DNA from: a bacterium
GTDB lineage: Bacteria > Hydrogenedentota > Hydrogenedentia > Hydrogenedentiales > SLHB01
DNA: 6,787 nucleotides
NCBI GenBank assembly: GCA_024231375.1
Contig: JAAEQP010001591.1
Location: 1-6,787, forward strand
Reading direction: 5' to 3'
The notes below the pieces were generated by a model that was not told the origin of the DNA, did not search any database, and worked only from the letters and a program-made list of their open reading frames with translations. Positions 6,506-6,787 of this stretch are shown here, piece by piece. Made by a program: the position numbers and the translations under genes. Every line of letters starts with the position of its first letter. Positions within the stretch are counted from its first letter, which is position 1.

Positions 6506-6787
6506 GTGGCCAAAGACGAGGTTATCAGACGCGCCTGGGAGGTGATTGAGCCCCACTTGGCTGAGCAAGACTACGAACTCGTGGAGATTGAGTTCGGGCA
6601 GCATGGGGCCAATTGGATCCTTCGTCTCTTCGTCGACCGGGAGGGTGGCATAACGATCGACGATTGCACGGCTGTGTCGCAGTTGATGGGGCCTATCCTG
6701 GATGGGAGCGACTTCATTGGCGGCAGCTACATGCTGGAAGTGTCGTCGCCGGGCATTGATCGGCCGGTGCGGAAAGCGGCCGATTTC
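6506..6787 (+). CDS. rimP: Ribosome maturation factor RimP, 5' part (cut by window end)
   Basis: RimP binds the free 30S subunit and helps it mature. The frame stays open for 94 codons to the last base of the window; family members are usually about 150 residues, so roughly the C-terminal 40% is missing here. Recognisable N-terminal domain motifs are YELVEIEF (23-30), LRLFVDREGGITIDDCTAVS (39-58) and YMLEVSSPGIDRPVRKAADF (75-94), the last being the family's most conserved block. The start is GTG 6506, with GGGAAAGG upstream. It is preceded by a promoter candidate and an intrinsic terminator. In most bacteria rimP opens the rimP-nusA-infB operon, so nusA is the expected next gene, although it is outside the window. 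Confidence 0.95.
   Translation, partial: MAKDEVIRRAWEVIEPHLAEQDYELVEIEFGQHGANWILRLFVDREGGITIDDCTAVSQLMGPILDGSDFIGGSYMLEVSSPGIDRPVRKAADF

Noticed and set aside
5497..6513. 338-codon open frame on the minus strand opposite the end of hslU, pgeF and the rimP leader
   Set aside because: No domain is recognisable, composition is shadow-like, and it runs through the terminator and promoter region that serves the + strand genes.

Overview
The window carries eight genes, all on the + strand, and all widely conserved bacterial housekeeping genes. The DNA is GC-rich (roughly 60% by eye). Genes start at GTG about as often as ATG and most have purine-rich ribosome binding sites. A periplasmic-type C-terminal processing peptidase, HslU and PgeF together fit a Gram-negative-type bacterium. 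The gene order matches no model organism I can name, and I do not assign a phylum. I see no insertion sequence, phage gene, CRISPR array, tRNA or rRNA.

Layout. Bases 1-191 are upstream DNA with a plausible extended -10 promoter. Block 1 (192-3549) is a tightly packed run: S41 C-terminal processing peptidase, RNase PH (rph), XTP/dITP pyrophosphatase (rdgB) and threonylcarbamoyl-AMP synthase (tsaC/ywlC type). Gaps are one base or negative, so these genes are probably co-transcribed and translationally coupled. Bases 3550-3779 are non-coding and hold a perfect-stem palindrome that looks like a dispersed extragenic repeat, followed by the best sigma-70-like promoter in the window. Block 2 (3780-6357) is rpiB, hslU and pgeF (yfiH), with hslU and pgeF overlapping by four bases. 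Bases 6358-6505 hold a second extended -10 promoter candidate and then a textbook intrinsic terminator only about 23 bases before the next start codon. Block 3 is the 5' part of rimP, cut by the window end; in most bacteria nusA and infB follow it.

Functional picture. Block 1 combines envelope proteolysis, tRNA 3'-end trimming, cleaning of the nucleotide pool and the first step of tRNA t6A modification. Block 2 combines a pentose-phosphate isomerase, the ATPase of the HslUV protease and a peptidoglycan-precursor editing factor. These are loosely related housekeeping jobs, not a visible new system. The points most worth a second look are hslU without an adjacent hslV, the terminator in the rimP leader (probable attenuation), the REP-like palindrome at 3615-3639 and a changed active-site-adjacent motif in PgeF.
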